Below, piece after piece: positions 1 through 12,300 of a stretch of 64,000 nt of DNA. Position 1 is the stretch's first letter, and every line of letters starts with the position of its first letter. The position numbers were made by a program, and so were the translations under genes. Under the pieces are notes generated by a model. That model was not told the DNA's origin. It saw nothing but the letters and a program-made list of their open reading frames with translations, and did no database searches. This DNA is from Petunia secreta (Eukaryota > Streptophyta > Magnoliopsida > Solanales > Solanaceae), in the NCBI GenBank assembly GCA_029990175.1, contig JARKIP010000038.1:21645501-21709500 (forward strand). Direction: 5' to 3'.

Positions 1-587
1 GTCATCACGGCGGTAACTCTACCTAGGAGACTGGAGATCCCAAGAACTAGGTTCAAGGAGAATACAAAGTTGAGTATGACGGTCCAACATTGTCAAATTA
101 AATTTTTGGTCCATTCTCGTGATGAGACAATGTTCAAGTACCAAGGATAAAATGCTAGAGACATTTTTTAATGATTATCTAAGTTTGATATTGTAATTAT
201 CAAATAGTGTACATCTATGGGATTACACATTTAGAAATCACCTATGTAAGTGTAAAGTGGAAGCCGCTTCAAGGAGAATTCGGTATAGCCAATTCTCTAA
301 GCACTTATGAAACCAGGCGGTGTTCATTGCTGAAACGAACACAACAGTGAGAACCAAAGACGGTTAAGGGTTAGTTGTGTGGCTTACGTTGTCTAGATAT
401 ACACCAAAGCTCAACGGTTCAAAGATATCAAATCTACCGATTGACCGAGTATATCCGATGTATGTTCACTACGGAAAGTTCAAAGGGAAACCTACTTATC
501 CCGATGCAACTAATTCTTTCTTGCAAATCACACAAGTCTGTCATGCATATTTCTATAATATAGCCATTCCCCATTCATGTGGGGGAT
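1..587 (+). mobile_element. 3' internal region of a copia-like LTR retrotransposon (partial)
   Basis: The stretch has no open frame of note and ends in a polypurine run (GTGGGGGAT, about 579-587) directly before a TGTTGGG LTR start. That is the layout of the 3' untranslated end of a plus-oriented LTR retrotransposon. The text resembles the non-coding tail seen in many Solanaceae Ty1/copia copies, but that is recognition from memory. The coding part would lie left of the window. The short ORFs here are not convincing genes. Confidence 0.5.
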
Positions 588-1407
588 TGTTGGGTTTTAT
601 AGAATGTGAAGAGTGTGAATGGGAAATGGGTGGAAAGGTGAAAAGGTTCATTTTACTAGGGAAATGCACTTTCTCCCACATTGGTAGAGGAAAAGACTTT
701 TGTTGGGTTTAAATAGAGAAGTGCTTCTTCTAACTCCTAAAAGGATTGAGAAGAAGGGAAGCCTCGCGCCGTCGTCGTCGCTCGCTCGTCTCGGCGTCGG
801 CTTCAGCTTCGGATTCGGTCAATTGATATGATTGATTGACTTAATTTTCTGGACCAACAAAAACTAAAAATATTAATTAATAAATTATTATTAATATTTA
901 ATATTAATCCGTTTTTGTAACAGGAAGCTGAAGTGAATTCAGCAGATTAATTCATTCCTCCACGTTTTCCCATAATGTATTAAAAAATCAGCCGTTAGTG
1001 GTCGTTTTTTGTAACGGCCACATCTGAATGGTTGTGTCTCTTCAGATTCTACTGTCCAATAGGCTATATATACTTGTCATTCGTCAGTCGTTTAGATACA
1101 CTGAATATATTGAGCATACAGAAATATACCATCTAATTATTCCCTCTCTTTTCTGCATACCAAAGTAAGTCGTGTGATTTGCTCCGTTCTTTTGAGTTCG
1201 CAGTGTTCTACGGTTTGAAGTGCCGCTACCGTAGAACTGTTATCCCGTTCCATCCTAGGAGAAATTAACCCGTGAACCTTGGGCAACTGTGAGGGGGTTA
1301 GATTTCTTAAGGAGACACAAGCAACTTGTGGGCTCGGGATCGTCCCATACAACTGATTATACATAACTGTTTTATATTTTCTAATTTATTTGAACGCAGG
1401 AACAACA
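588..1407 (+). repeat. Probable 3' LTR of a copia-like element
   Basis: It begins TGTTGGG right after a polypurine tract and ends near AACAACA, so the ends are roughly TGTTG...CAACA. Inside are a TTTAAATAGA TATA-like box near 709, a GC-rich CGTCGTCG patch near 768 and an AT-rich middle near 865-905, as expected for a promoter-bearing LTR of about 820 bp. The partner LTR is outside the window, so the right boundary is inferred from the terminal motif only and no target duplication can be tested. Confidence 0.5.
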
Positions 1408-2488
1408 TATTTATATAAGCATTACTACAAATACACTAAATGACACCCACTATCCAAATGGTCATCATGGTGCCAGTAGCAAAGTGCTCAAGTTTAGGCA
1501 CATCAGTCCCGGTTTCGAAACTCCTTAAGAAGTTTTTTCTTAAACTTTCTTTGCACAAACACAAATTGACTTGTACAGCACCTCCCACGTCCCCGCCCTC
1601 GCCGCATCTCTCTCTTTTTTTTTTCCATTTTCTTTTTCCCATTTTACTTTTTCCTTTTTATTTGCTAATCTCTCTCTCTCTCTTCTTTTTCTTTCTCTTC
1701 TTTTTTTGCTTTCTGTTGTTGTTTTCTTTAATTTATTTGTACTATAATACCTTATATTATGAGTAATATTTTCTTGGTAAATAATTTGATAATCTTAATA
1801 AATATATTGTTTCTCTTTTTCGATTCGGAGAGAATAATTTGATTAATATTTTTTAGTGCCTTTTGAAAAATTTAAGTGGCTTGATTGATAGAACTTTTGA
1901 GTAAATTTTCACAAATTGACAATTAAGATTTAAGATTAAGATGAAAAAGATTAATACCAGATTATTAATATTAGGACGCCCTTTCATGATTCTTGTAACA
2001 ATCTTCTATAATATAAAGCTAACTTATTTGTCTATAAATAATAAAGGGCGGCAACATCAACCTAGCCCGATGTTTAAAAAACTGAAGACACGACCCAACC
2101 CGACCTGTCCTTCATATTTGATCTTTATAGCTAAAGGTAGATATAACAAGTGGCGCCCGTAATCTTCGAATTCTGCATCCGCTTCTGAACACGGTTCCTT
2201 TTCTTTTTCTTCAACTATGGTCCTTCTTAATAAACTCATACATGCAAAAAATTTGAAGTCCCAAAAATGAAAAGAAAATTAAAGAAATTTTATTGCCCTT
2301 TTGTTTGGAATACCAAAAATATTGTTTCTACTCGTTCTTTCATGATACCCATATTTTATGGTGTCTTCACAAATAATTCAAATTTTTTTGAACTAATGGA
2401 GTTTCAAGACACACTTTTTATTTCTCCACTATTCTAATGAGAATGAGTTGGTTTAAAGAAAATCAAATATACTAATTGGCCTCGTTTA
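1408..2488. other. Gene-free spacer with a long pyrimidine tract
   Basis: No gene is supported. From about 1607 to 1735 the plus strand is almost pure C/T (runs of T and CTCTCT). This creates spurious Leu/Phe/Ser-rich ORFs. The remainder is AT-rich unique-looking sequence. Confidence 0.6.
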
Positions 2489-2497
2489 TCAATAAGA

Positions 2498-3577
2498 GAG
2501 TTAATTTTTACCAGTGGTCACTCAATTATTGTTTTATTACCACAAAGTCACTTGTGTTTCTTTTGTTACCCAAAACCACAAAGTCACTTTTGTTTCTTTT
2601 ATCACTCAAAAGTCACTCCACTTTCCTCCGCTCTACACCAATGTCACTATAGCCGAATTTTAATTAAAATTTCTCAAAAAAATGACGTGGTATCATTAAT
2701 TAAAAATAATTTTTCTTAATTATATCAACTCAATTCTTTAACCCATTACACTAATTTGATCCAACCCAAGATCCAAACCGATTTCACTACTAATTGTAGG
2801 AATTTCACCAATTCTCTTTATTGTCTCCTTGCTTGATCACTCGTCCACCCCATTAGTCATCACAACATGCTTTCTTGGAACAATTTTTTCAACACTCATG
2901 AAGCTTCATTCATATTCTCCGCAGATAAGATGTTTCATATCTTTCCAATCATTCCTGACTAATCAACCTATCTGCATAGAATGATATTGTATTATAAGCT
3001 CACATTCATTTTAAAAGATTCAACTTTTGTAAAATGAGCATTTCCATCTCTAACCCTGTCCTCCACTCTAATCTCTCCAAAATAAATAATAGCGCTGGCA
3101 AATATGGACTCTCACATTGGCCATCTGAACGTGAATGAACTCGAGTGGACTTTCTGGTGAACCATATAGAAGAATTCTTTCTTCGGCAATTCTTAGTCCC
3201 CTCTGTTTAATAATACAGTGAACTAGCAATATTTTAATGGTGACGCAATCAACTGCAGGGTTAAGTAGTGAAATGATTTTGGGTCTTTGGTTGGATAAAA
3301 TTAATATAATAAGTTAAAGAATTGGGTTAATATAATTAAGAAAGATTATTTTTAATTAATAATGCCACACTATTTTTCGATGAGTTTTAAGTACAATCCG
3401 GCTAGAGTAACTTTGGTGTAGACTGGAGGAAAGTTGAGTGATTTTTGGGTAACAAAAAAATGAAAGTGACTTTATGATAATGAAGCACTAGTTGAGTGAC
3501 TTTTATGTAACAAAATAAATAAAAGTGACTTTGTGGTAATGAAGCGATAGTTGATTGACCACCGTTAATATTAACTC
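2498..3577. mobile_element. Non-autonomous DNA transposon with ~310-bp terminal inverted repeats (MULE-like)
   Basis: The left arm (about 2498-2805) and right arm (about 3265-3577) are inverted copies. Both begin GAGTTAAT, then GGTGGTCAATC/AGTGGTCACTC, and share ACCACAAAGTCACTT, TTCCTCC, AATTAAAAATAAT and CAATTCTTTAAC in matching order. They are flanked by tcaataaga (2489-2497) and ccaataaga (3578-3586), a 9-bp duplication with one mismatch, as made by Mutator-like transposases. Length is 1,080 bp and no transposase is encoded, so it would depend on an autonomous copy elsewhere. The ~460-bp centre may be captured host sequence, but I do not recognise it. A perfect 8-bp duplication (caataaga) with a hAT-like element is the alternative. 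Confidence 0.75.
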
Positions 3578-3586
3578 CCAATAAGA

Positions 3587-4613
3587 TGGATATACTCAAA
3601 GATTCCATAAAAAATATTTTCGTTTATGATGAATGGAGAAAAGCATATCCAGTGAGGCGAGAGCTGGGAGACTGCAATTTGGTTGGGAATGGGTTATACA
3701 AGAATTAACAATACATGGATTAATAGTACAGGAATTAGTAATACAGGGATTAATAATATAGAGATTGTTTTTAGTCATGTGTATGGTTTATTGTATTAAA
3801 AAGTAGATATACGGTGTATAACTTTAACTCTAGTTTGATTTTAAATGGAATAAAATTTTATTTCCAATCTTGACCTTGATTCTTAAAATCATTTTACTGC
3901 CTCCTCTTGAAGAACCTATGTACCATTTTTCTGTTTTATTTTGTCCTCAGTGCGTCCACTCATAGTGGATATTAGTGCAGCAAATGCACATCTGGTTGAA
4001 TTAGAAAGTAGATTAAACACTTCTAAAGAATTTTAAGAACTGGATCTTGCATGACATTAATTATTCCTACAAAGAAAGCTCGTCAAAAGTTAAAAGTTAA
4101 TGGGAAAACATCAAATTAGACTACTGGGTATTGCCATGCGAAGTTGCCAGCATAACCAGCCTTTCTCCTTAGCATTTCAGTAATGTTGGTAACATTAGAT
4201 TTGGTGAATTGAAATGGGTTTGAGAAGAAAATTTAATATAAGATCAAGGGTAGTCTTGTTTTTTCAGTAATTAATCCATGTATAACTTATTCCAGTATTG
4301 TTTATTCCATAATACCTCTAGTATAAAATAATACAGAGTTTGGGGTATAACTAGTGCATGGATTAAATTATACGGGAGGTGAAAAGAAAACCAAATATTG
4401 AATAACTTATTACAAGATTTTATACCTGGATTATATCCTGCAATATAACAAACCAAACGACCTGCAAGAGTAATTGAGGAACCCATTTTTAGCTTTTAAT
4501 TGTAAATATCATTCATATATGAAGTTAAAAATATCTTTAAGGAGTATTACTACTAAAAGAAATATGCAAGGGACAGTGAGATCTTTTGGGAGGTGGGCTC
4601 CACGTAAAATCTT
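3587..4613. other. Gene-free spacer with MITE-like debris
   Basis: No gene seen. About 3690-3790 and 4270-4460 contain repeated ATGGATTAA / GGATTAATA-type words in both orientations, resembling worn small inverted-repeat transposons. I could not define ends or target duplications. Confidence 0.4.
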
Positions 4614-4761
4614 TGTATACTGGGAATTTTTATATTGTATAGACATTTGGAAGTGTCTTTAACAAAAAATAGATACATTTTTTCTAATTTATAGCTTATA
4701 CACATTTAGACTTATTTAACTATCTTTTAATAGCCATTTTTAAAATCTGATTAACTTCTCT

Positions 4762-5166
4762 CTAAGCATGCCTATTTTTGGGAACTATCTCCTCAACTTT
4801 CCCATTTGTCTTGTTTTTCACTGAAACATCCAAAACGTTCTCTTCATCTTCAGAATCTTCATCCTCAGAACCATCATCAGAAGATATTTCATCATCAGAA
4901 GATCCATCATTTACTTTGTTTTTTACTAAAGCATCCGAAACATTCTCTTCATCCTCCAATTCATAATCGTCAGAATCGTCATCTGAGCCAATTTCACTGC
5001 ATGGGTCATTAGTTTCATATCCCATGAAGTACACGCTCCCATTTTTCCAGCCATGTGAGAGTTCAAACTCCTTTTCAAAGACCAAGTCAAACATCAACTG
5101 AGGTTTTTTCCTCTTAGCGTGCATACTGCCTTTAATATTTTTTCTGATTCTCAATTTATTACTCAT
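4762..5166 (-). pseudogene. HDT: Captured fragment of plant HD2-type histone deacetylase (HDT) gene
   Basis: A 134-codon frame starts at ATG 5166. Residues about 25-50 read FDLVFEKEFELSH and WKNGSVYF, the block just C-terminal to the core of the plant-specific HD2/HDT histone deacetylase (nucleoplasmin-like) domain. Residues about 55-115 are long Asp/Glu/Ser runs, the acidic tail that follows that domain in HD2 proteins. Intact HD2 proteins act in the nucleolus/nucleus and are around 250-300 aa. This copy lacks the MEFWG-type start, most of the N-terminal domain and any C-terminal zinc finger, so it is a partial copy, not a working enzyme. It lies inside the 4622-6050 transposon. The first ~20 residues are not HD2-like. 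Identification is by motif recognition. Confidence 0.65.
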
Positions 5167-5480
5167 TGAGAATGTGAGTTATCTCCTAAATTTTCGTTCT
5201 TATCATCACTAAAGTGGTAAATCAAAATTTTAAAATTTCAAAAACAAAATTAAACTCAAAATTCCTTTTTATCTTCTCCAACTTCTATTTATTTTAATCT
5301 TCTCCAATTTCTTTTTATTTCCATATCTCTTTGATATTCATTGAATTCATGAACTAACTTCTTATTGCAACTACAAGATTTGTTATTAGACATATACAGA
5401 ATAATGCTAGAAACAAGCATATATAAACCAACTGGTATAAAAAAAATATATACCTTATATACTAAAAATATGTTCGTATG

Positions 5481-5672
5481 GGTACCAAAAAAATATGCAT
5501 GTTATATAAATTGGTATTCAAAAAATAAGCACGTTGTATAAAATAGTATTCAAAAAATATGCACCTTATATAAACGGGTGTCCAAAAAATATGCACGTTA
5601 TATAAATTGGTATCCGAAAAATATGCACATTATATAAACTGGTATTCAAAAATCAAAAAATATACATGTTAC
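5481..5672. repeat. 32-bp tandem array, six units
   Basis: Units start at 5481, 5513, 5545, 5577, 5609 and 5641, exactly 32 bp apart. Each has the pattern GGTATYCAAAAAATATGCAC followed by a TTATATAAA-type stretch. A weaker unit precedes it near 5449. Units are contiguous with no spacers. The array lies inside the 4622-6050 element, downstream of the HD2 fragment. Confidence 0.85.
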
Positions 5673-6059
5673 ATTGAAAAATATAATATTAGAATGATAT
5701 TGAACAAATATTATACGTATTAGAAACATACGAAAAATAAATTATCTGGAACTTCAAAACTGGAACTTTAATTTTCTGTAATTCCTTAAAGTTGAGGAAG
5801 AAGATTGTGGCATCTAAGGTGGTAAACGTCTTTTATAAGGTAAATTAAACTATATTCAGCATATCTCTAATTTAAGAGCTAATATATGTTTGCGTGCTTA
5901 AAATTAGGAGAAAATTAAGTTAATTGAGATAGTTTTTAATATGCATGAACCTATTTTTTAGACTCTTTTTGGTTAGCCTTGTTATATATTAAATGTGTCT
6001 ATTAAATAGTAGGGTCATGCTATAAATTTGGTTAGTTATGAAATTTTCCCTGTATACTG

Positions 6060-7030
6060 CTTGAGTTGAGTCAACTGTTTCTAATACCTGTGAAGTTAAG
6101 ACTTGAATGGACCCACAATTTCATAAAAGTGACACTACAGCCTTTATGCTACAAGCTGGAGAGCCGGATGCTCCATATTAGTGTAATAATAGGAGGCAGA
6201 ACATTTACCATGCTTATATATAAGTAGTAATATACTAAATGGAGATGGTCTGTGTTAGCACGAGCCCAATATTTTTCTCGTACGTTTTATTTAAAAAAGT
6301 TTTATGAGGTGTTCTTTTTGTAAATATGTGTTCAACATAAAACATGTGTGATTAAATTTGTTTGTGGGCTCGAATATGAAATTTTCATTTATAAAAGTAT
6401 AAATATTTTCACCATGAAAAATTGATATTCCAGAAATGCCTTGTTGTTATCTGTTGGCAAGGTGGACATCTAAGACCTGCTTTAAGTTGTTGCAAGAAGA
6501 AGAAGTGGAAAATTACGTGAGAAAAGATTGTTCAATTTTTTTCATAGTACCAGTTGTATTCGAATTATTTTGTGCACACATCTATTAGTTTATGAAGCAT
6601 CTACTATCTCTTACCTAGATAAAACGTTTGAAATTTTGTATCTAGAAATATTACTTACAATTATTAGTTCATATTTTTCACATTATACTTTAGTTACTCC
6701 AATGACAAATAAAACGGTATCATCAAATGTAATCGATTTCAAATTATCCCAGAAAGTACATTCTTCAGCTCTAAAACGTTCATTGTCGAATTGATTGAAC
6801 TCTTTTCTTCTTTTATTTGCCTTTTTCGACGACCAATATAGGAATTATGGTATCTTTATTAGTTCACTAATAGCATATATCGTCATTCTATGTCGTTAGT
6901 AAAAAATTTAATTTTCTCATTATTATATATTTTTTGTCAAAATGCCTAAATAATACAGGGACAAGTCACATTATTTGTGTGATAAATTGCCACATACTTT
7001 GAAAAGCTGACCATATTCTAATCAATAATG
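6060..7030. other. Gene-free spacer
   Basis: AT-rich sequence with no supported gene. An 88-codon frame at 6528-6794 has no domain I recognise, no codon bias that stands out and no flanking signals, so I do not call it. Confidence 0.5.
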
Positions 7031-7347
7031 CTAAAAGTGGCTCCTTGGTGGGCAAGTTGTACATACGCTATCTCGAAATTTCAACTAGAACGCTCCAAAC
7101 TTCTACAACAATTTTTTTGAAATTCATGTTCAACTACTTTGTGCATTTTGAAACTTTGACTAATTTTCGGGGCTTTACAAAAAGTTGACTATATTTAAAT
7201 TTTATTAAACTAAAAGTGGCTGCTCCTTTTGTTAGTTTTATAGAAGCTGGTTATATTTCATCTAATAAAATAAAAATGGCTACTTAGTTGGAAAGCTATG
7301 CAATAAATGACTTTATATTCAATTAAAGACCCTAAAGCGGCTATAAG
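7031..7347. repeat. Dispersed repeat with AAAGTGGCT motif (copy 1)
   Basis: The word AAAGTGGCT or a one-base variant occurs near 7034, 7213, 7273 and 7334. The block 7230-7347 is repeated in the same orientation at about 15529-15646, including TTTTATAGAAGCTGG and GACCCTAAAGCGGCTA. The 7348 inverted-repeat element appears to begin immediately after it. Confidence 0.6.
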
Positions 7348-7461
7348 GATTTTTTACATAAAAGTACAAGTTTTAGAGCTTAATTACCAAACATAGCAAC
7401 ATTTTAGTAAAATTACCCTATATAGAGGAAAACACAAGATAATTACAAACATAGTAAAAAC

Positions 7462-7725
7462 TGTTACAAATACATGTATGTAGTATAAATGTGGATGACC
7501 ACTACTCTCCATTTATTCACTTGTAACATATGATTTACCACCTCACTTTCTCCTACTTAATTCCTCATTTAGGGATGACTTATAACTTCCTATGTATTGG
7601 AGTCCTATAAATAGAGGACACTTTGTCTATGGAAGACACACTTGAAACACTTTGAGAATACAAGTTCTTCCTTCTTCTCTCATATATTTTTGTCTTGTTC
7701 TTACTTTACTATTAGTTTTACAATA
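7462..7725 (+). repeat. 5' LTR of the copia element
   Basis: It starts TGTTACAAATACATG. A TATAAATAG box lies near 7605 followed by the pyrimidine-rich TTCTTCCTTCTTCTCTC. It ends TTTTACAATA, or TTTTACA at 7722 by the usual CA rule. The internal region starts with CTTTATCAGCACG, so the usual TGGTATCAGAGC primer site is absent and only TATCAG is shared. Confidence 0.85.
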
Positions 7726-7949
7726 CTTTATCAGCACGAAGAGCTCTAATATTCTACAAGTCAAGTTTCAATCTTTCCCAACGGTAAGCCTAGGTATAAT
7801 TTCTACTAATCTTTTTCAGCTTCATGTCTCTAAGTATAATTTTGTTATAGATTAATATATAAGTAAGAAAAGTGAACACCTTATGTTACAAATGAATTAC
7901 GGCTAGCAACTTGCTTGACCAATGAATTATTTAACGTTTTTTTTATCTT

Positions 7950-7952
<3 letters not shown>

Positions 7953-8036
<84 letters not shown>
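7953..8036. repeat. (AT)42 microsatellite in the copia 5' leader
   Basis: 84 bp of uninterrupted AT dinucleotides sit between the 5' LTR and gag of the copia element. Confidence 0.95.
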
Positions 8037-8038
<2 letters not shown>

Positions 8039-8124
8039 CATTTAATAAGAAATAGAGTATTAGACATTCTTGTTTTGATTGATAATAATTCTAATCTATT
8101 TTATTTTCTTTGATAGTTTTCATT

Positions 8125-9204
8125 ATGTCAAATTTATCAAAGCTTGAATTTGTGGCACTTGACATATCCGGAAAATGCTATTTGTCATGGGTGCTTGATG
8201 CCGAAATACATTTGGATGCCAAAGGTCTTGGTGATACTATCAAAGAAGGAAATGAGACATCAAGCCAAGATAAGACTAAAGCCATGATTTTCCTTCGCCA
8301 TCATCTTGATGAAGGATTGAAAACATAATATTTAACCGTGAAAGATCCACTCGAATTGTGGACTAACTTAAAAGAACGGTATGATCACCTTAAAGCCATG
8401 GTACTACCAAGGGCTCGGGATGAATGGATTCATTTACGGTTACAAGATTTTAAAACTGTAACCGAATATAATTCTGCTGTTTTCAGGATCAGTTCTCAAC
8501 TGAAATTATGTGGAGAAAATATTGATGATGCTATGATGTTGGAAAAGACGCTCTCCACTTTCCATGCATCGAACATGGTGTTACAGCAATAATACCGTGA
8601 AAAGGGATTTACAAAATATTCTGAGTTGATCTCATGCCTTCTGGTGGCTGAGCAACATAATTCCCTGTTGATTAAAAATCATGAAGCCCGTCCCACTGGA
8701 TCTGCTCCGTTACCTAAGGTGAATGTGGGAGCACATGCTCCATTCCCTGAGGCGAATGTTGTAGCAACAAATAATGTGCCTGAAAGAAGGCAAAATAATT
8801 ACTGTGGTAAAGGCCATGGTCGTGGGCGCGGTAAGGGACGAAATAATACTCGTCGTCACGGTGGAAATAAATATGAGAACAATAAGAGTTCTCAAGCTAA
8901 TCCTTCAAAAGGCAAGAATAATAATATTTGCCAACGATGTGGTGGGAAAGGTCATTGGGCGAAAATTTGTCGTACGCCTGAACATCTTGTCAAGCTTTAT
9001 CAAGCTTCGCTCAAAAGAAATGAAAATAATGTGGACGCACATTTGACCTTTCAGAATAATGACAATGGGACACATCTGGCACATCTTGCTGACAAGCATG
9101 ATGAGACGGAGGCGCATCTTGCTGTAAAAGATGATGATCTTTTTGAAGGCCTCCCAAATATTACCCATTTAGAAGTTGGAGACTTCTTTGAGTATCGTAA
9201 CTGA
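8125..9204 (+). pseudogene. copia gag (nucleocapsid polyprotein), two internal stops
   Basis: The frame opens at ATG 8125 (MSNLSKLEFVALDISG), the usual start of a widespread plant copia gag. It runs 359 codons to TGA at 9202-9204 with in-frame TAA at 8326-8328 and 8590-8592. The N-terminal half is a UBN2/retrotran_gag-type region (LWTNLKERYDHLK). Next come a basic Gly/Arg/Asn linker and a CCHC zinc knuckle (CQRCGGKGHWAKIC, about 8932-8973) that would bind genomic RNA in virus-like particles. Length is normal for the family. The two stops leave no full product. The frame differs from pol, with a 169-nt spacer between them. Confidence 0.88.
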
Positions 9205-9373
9205 AGAACTGATGTTGTAACTGGGGAATAAAAATAATAAAGAATAATGTTGTCTCCATTTTATGTTTTAAAGTTAGAAAAAAAATGTCATCTTTATTTA
9301 TGTTTCAATGTTTAAAAGTACTTTTCTTGTACTTTATTTTTAGTATTTCTTACTATGTAATTTTTATCTTTTT

Positions 9374-12300
9374 ATGAAGAAAATAGAAATTTCCCAGTCT
9401 TCAGTTGGATTCAAGCTCTATAATAAAGATATATGTCTCTTGGATAGTGCTACAACGCACACAATTTTAAAGGATAAGAAATATTTTTCTTATTTGATTA
9501 ATAAAGAATCCAATGTTAGTACAATATGTGGTAGTACAAAGTTGGTTGAAGGTTATGGCAAAGCCAATTTATTATTACCTGGAGGAACAAGTTTGGCTAT
9601 TGATGAAGCCATATATTGTAGTAAGTCTCAAAGAAACTTGTTAAGTTTCAAGGATATTCGCCAAAATGGCTATCATATTGAGACTAAAACTGATGGAAAG
9701 ATTCAATATCTTTATATTACTACAACAAAGTCGGGTGAGAAATATATTCTTGAAAAGCTCCCCGCTCTTTCCTCCGGTTTGTACTACACAAACATTGGTA
9801 CAATTGAATCACATGCCATAGCAAACAAAGGGTTTACTGAATCAAATGATTTTATTATTTGGCATGACCGGTTGGGCCATCCCGTTTATAATATGATGTG
9901 CAATATAATTGAGAGTTCAAATGGGCATACATTGAAGAACCAAAAGATTCTTCAATTTAAAGAATTCTCTTGTGCTGCCTGTTCTCAAGGAAAGCTAATT
10001 ACTAGAGCATCTAAAGTTGGGATCAGGATCCCTGCATTTTTGGAACGTATACAGGGTGATATATGTGGGCCCATACACCCTCCATATAGACCATTCAGAT
10101 ATTTTATGGTTTTAATAGATGCATCTACAAGATGGTCACATGTGTGCTTATTATCAACCCGCAATATGGCATTTGCGAGGTTGCTTGCTCAAATAATAAG
10201 ATTGAGAGCACAATTTCCAGATTATGCTATTAAGACAATTCGTCTTGATAATGCTGGTGAGTTTACATCTCAAGCATTTAATGATTATTGCATGTCAACT
10301 GGGATTACAGTTGAACATCCAGTTGCTCATGTTCATACTCAAAATGGTCTAGCAGAATCACTTATCAAAAGCCTCCAATTAATGGCTAGACCAATGCTTA
10401 TAAGAACTAAATTACCCATTTCAGTATGGGGTCATGCTATTTTGCATGCGGCAGCTCTTGTTCGGATTAGGCCGACAAGTTATCATAAATTCTCCCCACT
10501 ACAATTGGCTTTTGGTCAAGAGCCTAATATTTCCCATCTTAGAATTTTTGGATGTGCGGTATATGTGCCAATTGCTCCACCACAACGCACAAAGATGGGA
10601 CCCCAAAGAAGGTTGGGGATATATGTTGAGTATGAATATCCGATTATTATTAAATATCTTGATCCCATGACGGGAGATTTATTCACCGCAAGGTTTGCTG
10701 ATTGTCATTTTGACGAATCAGTTTTCCCAACATTAGGGGGAAATAATAAGCAGCTGGAAAAAGATATTGACTGGAATGCATTAACACTATCTCATTTAGA
10801 TCCTCGTACAAATCAATGCGAACAAGAAGTTCAAAAGATAGTGTATTTGCAAAATGTTGCAAATCAACTGCCAGATGCATTCACTGACCTACCAAGGGTT
10901 ACAAAATCCCACATTCCAGCTGCAAATGCTCCTGTTCGAGTTGATGTCCCGGTAGGACAATCTAAAAGTGCAAGTGAGTCTAAGGTACGCTTGAAGCGTG
11001 GTAGACCACCCGGTTCCAAAGATAAAAATCCTCGAAAAAGAAAAGGAGCAATTGATAAAAAAAATCAAAATATGGAGGTAATTGCTCAAGAAGAGCATAG
11101 AGACATAACAATTGATAAGTCCTCTTCAGGAGAGGCTCAGGTACCTGAAAATACTAAAATCGAAGAGATCTCAATGAATTATGTCTCTACCGGAAAAATA
11201 TGGAACCGAAATGATATTGTTGTCGACAACACTTTTGCATATAATGTTGCTGTTGATGTGATGCAACATAATAAGGATCTTGAACCAAAATCTGTCAATG
11301 AATGCAGACAGAGAAATGATTGGCCAAAATGGAAAGATGCAATTCAATCAAAATTGACTTCACTTGAAAAACGTGAAGTTTTCGGACCAATTGTCCGAAC
11401 ACCTGAAGGTGTAAAGCCAGTGGGTTATAAGTAGGTATTTGTGCGAAAACGAAATGAGAAAAATGAAGTCGTTAGATATAAAGCACGACTTGTGGCACAA
11501 GGATTTTCGCAAAGATCTGGCATTGATTATATGGAAACATATTCTCCCGTGGTGGATGCAATCACCTTCAGGTATCTCGTAAGTCTGGCAGTACGAGAAA
11601 AACTTGATATGCATTTAATGGATGTCGTCACAGCCTATTTATATGGTTCATTGGACAACGAAATTTTTATGAAAATCCCCGAAGGGTTCAAAATGCCTGA
11701 GGCATTTAAAGGCTCCCGAGAAGCTTGTTCAATAAAGCTTCAAAAATCCTTGTATGGGTTGAAACAATCGGGACGCATGTGGTATAATCGCCTTAGCGAA
11801 TACCTGTTGAAACAAGGATATAAAAATAATCCAGTTTGTCCTTGTGTTTTTATAAAAAGGTCTGGATCTGGATATGTCATAATAGCTGTGTATGTGGATG
11901 ATTTGAATATCATTGGGACTCCTGAAGAGCTCCCAAAGGCAATGGAATGCTTAAAGAAAGAATTTGAGATGAAAGATCTTGGAAAGACAAAATTTTGTCT
12001 TGGCCTACAAATTGAGCAATTGCCTAAAGGAATATTTGTTCATCAATCTACATATACAGAAAAGGTATTGAAAAGATTTTACATGGATAAATTACATCCG
12101 TTGAGCACTCCAATGATTGTGAGATCACTTGATGTGAATAAAGATCCATTTCGACCTTGTGAAACTGATGAAGAGTTTCTTGGTGCTGAAGTACCATATC
12201 TTAGTGCAATTGGTGCACTGATGTACCTTGCCAACAATACTCGGCCAGATATAGATTTTGTTGAAAGCTTATTGGCAAGGTTTAGTTCTTCCCCAACTCG

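Larger units (their letters stand above)
4622..6050. mobile_element. Mutator-like element carrying a host gene fragment (Pack-MULE type)
   Basis: The ends are GGGAATTTTTATA (left) and, reading inward from the right, GGGAAAATTTCATAA. The element is flanked by tgtatact(g) at 4614-4622 and again at 6051-6059, a perfect 8- or 9-bp target duplication depending on where the left end is placed. Length is about 1.43 kb and no transposase is present. Its left subterminal motif (TGCCTATTTTTGGG near 4768) and right subterminal block (5977-6014, GGTTAGCCTTG...ATGTGTCTATT...GTAGGG) recur at the two ends of the 15687-25657 element, so the two belong to one family. It carries an HD2 gene fragment in antisense and a 32-bp tandem array. 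Confidence 0.7.

Noticed and set aside
1440..1766. 108-codon Leu/Phe/Ser-rich frame
   Set aside because: It is a translation of the long pyrimidine tract with no domain or signals.
5481..5672. Regular repeats as a CRISPR array
   Set aside because: Units are contiguous without spacers, AT-rich, and in eukaryotic transposon DNA.
7922..8113. 63-codon Ile/Tyr repeat protein
   Set aside because: Direct product of the (AT)42 microsatellite.
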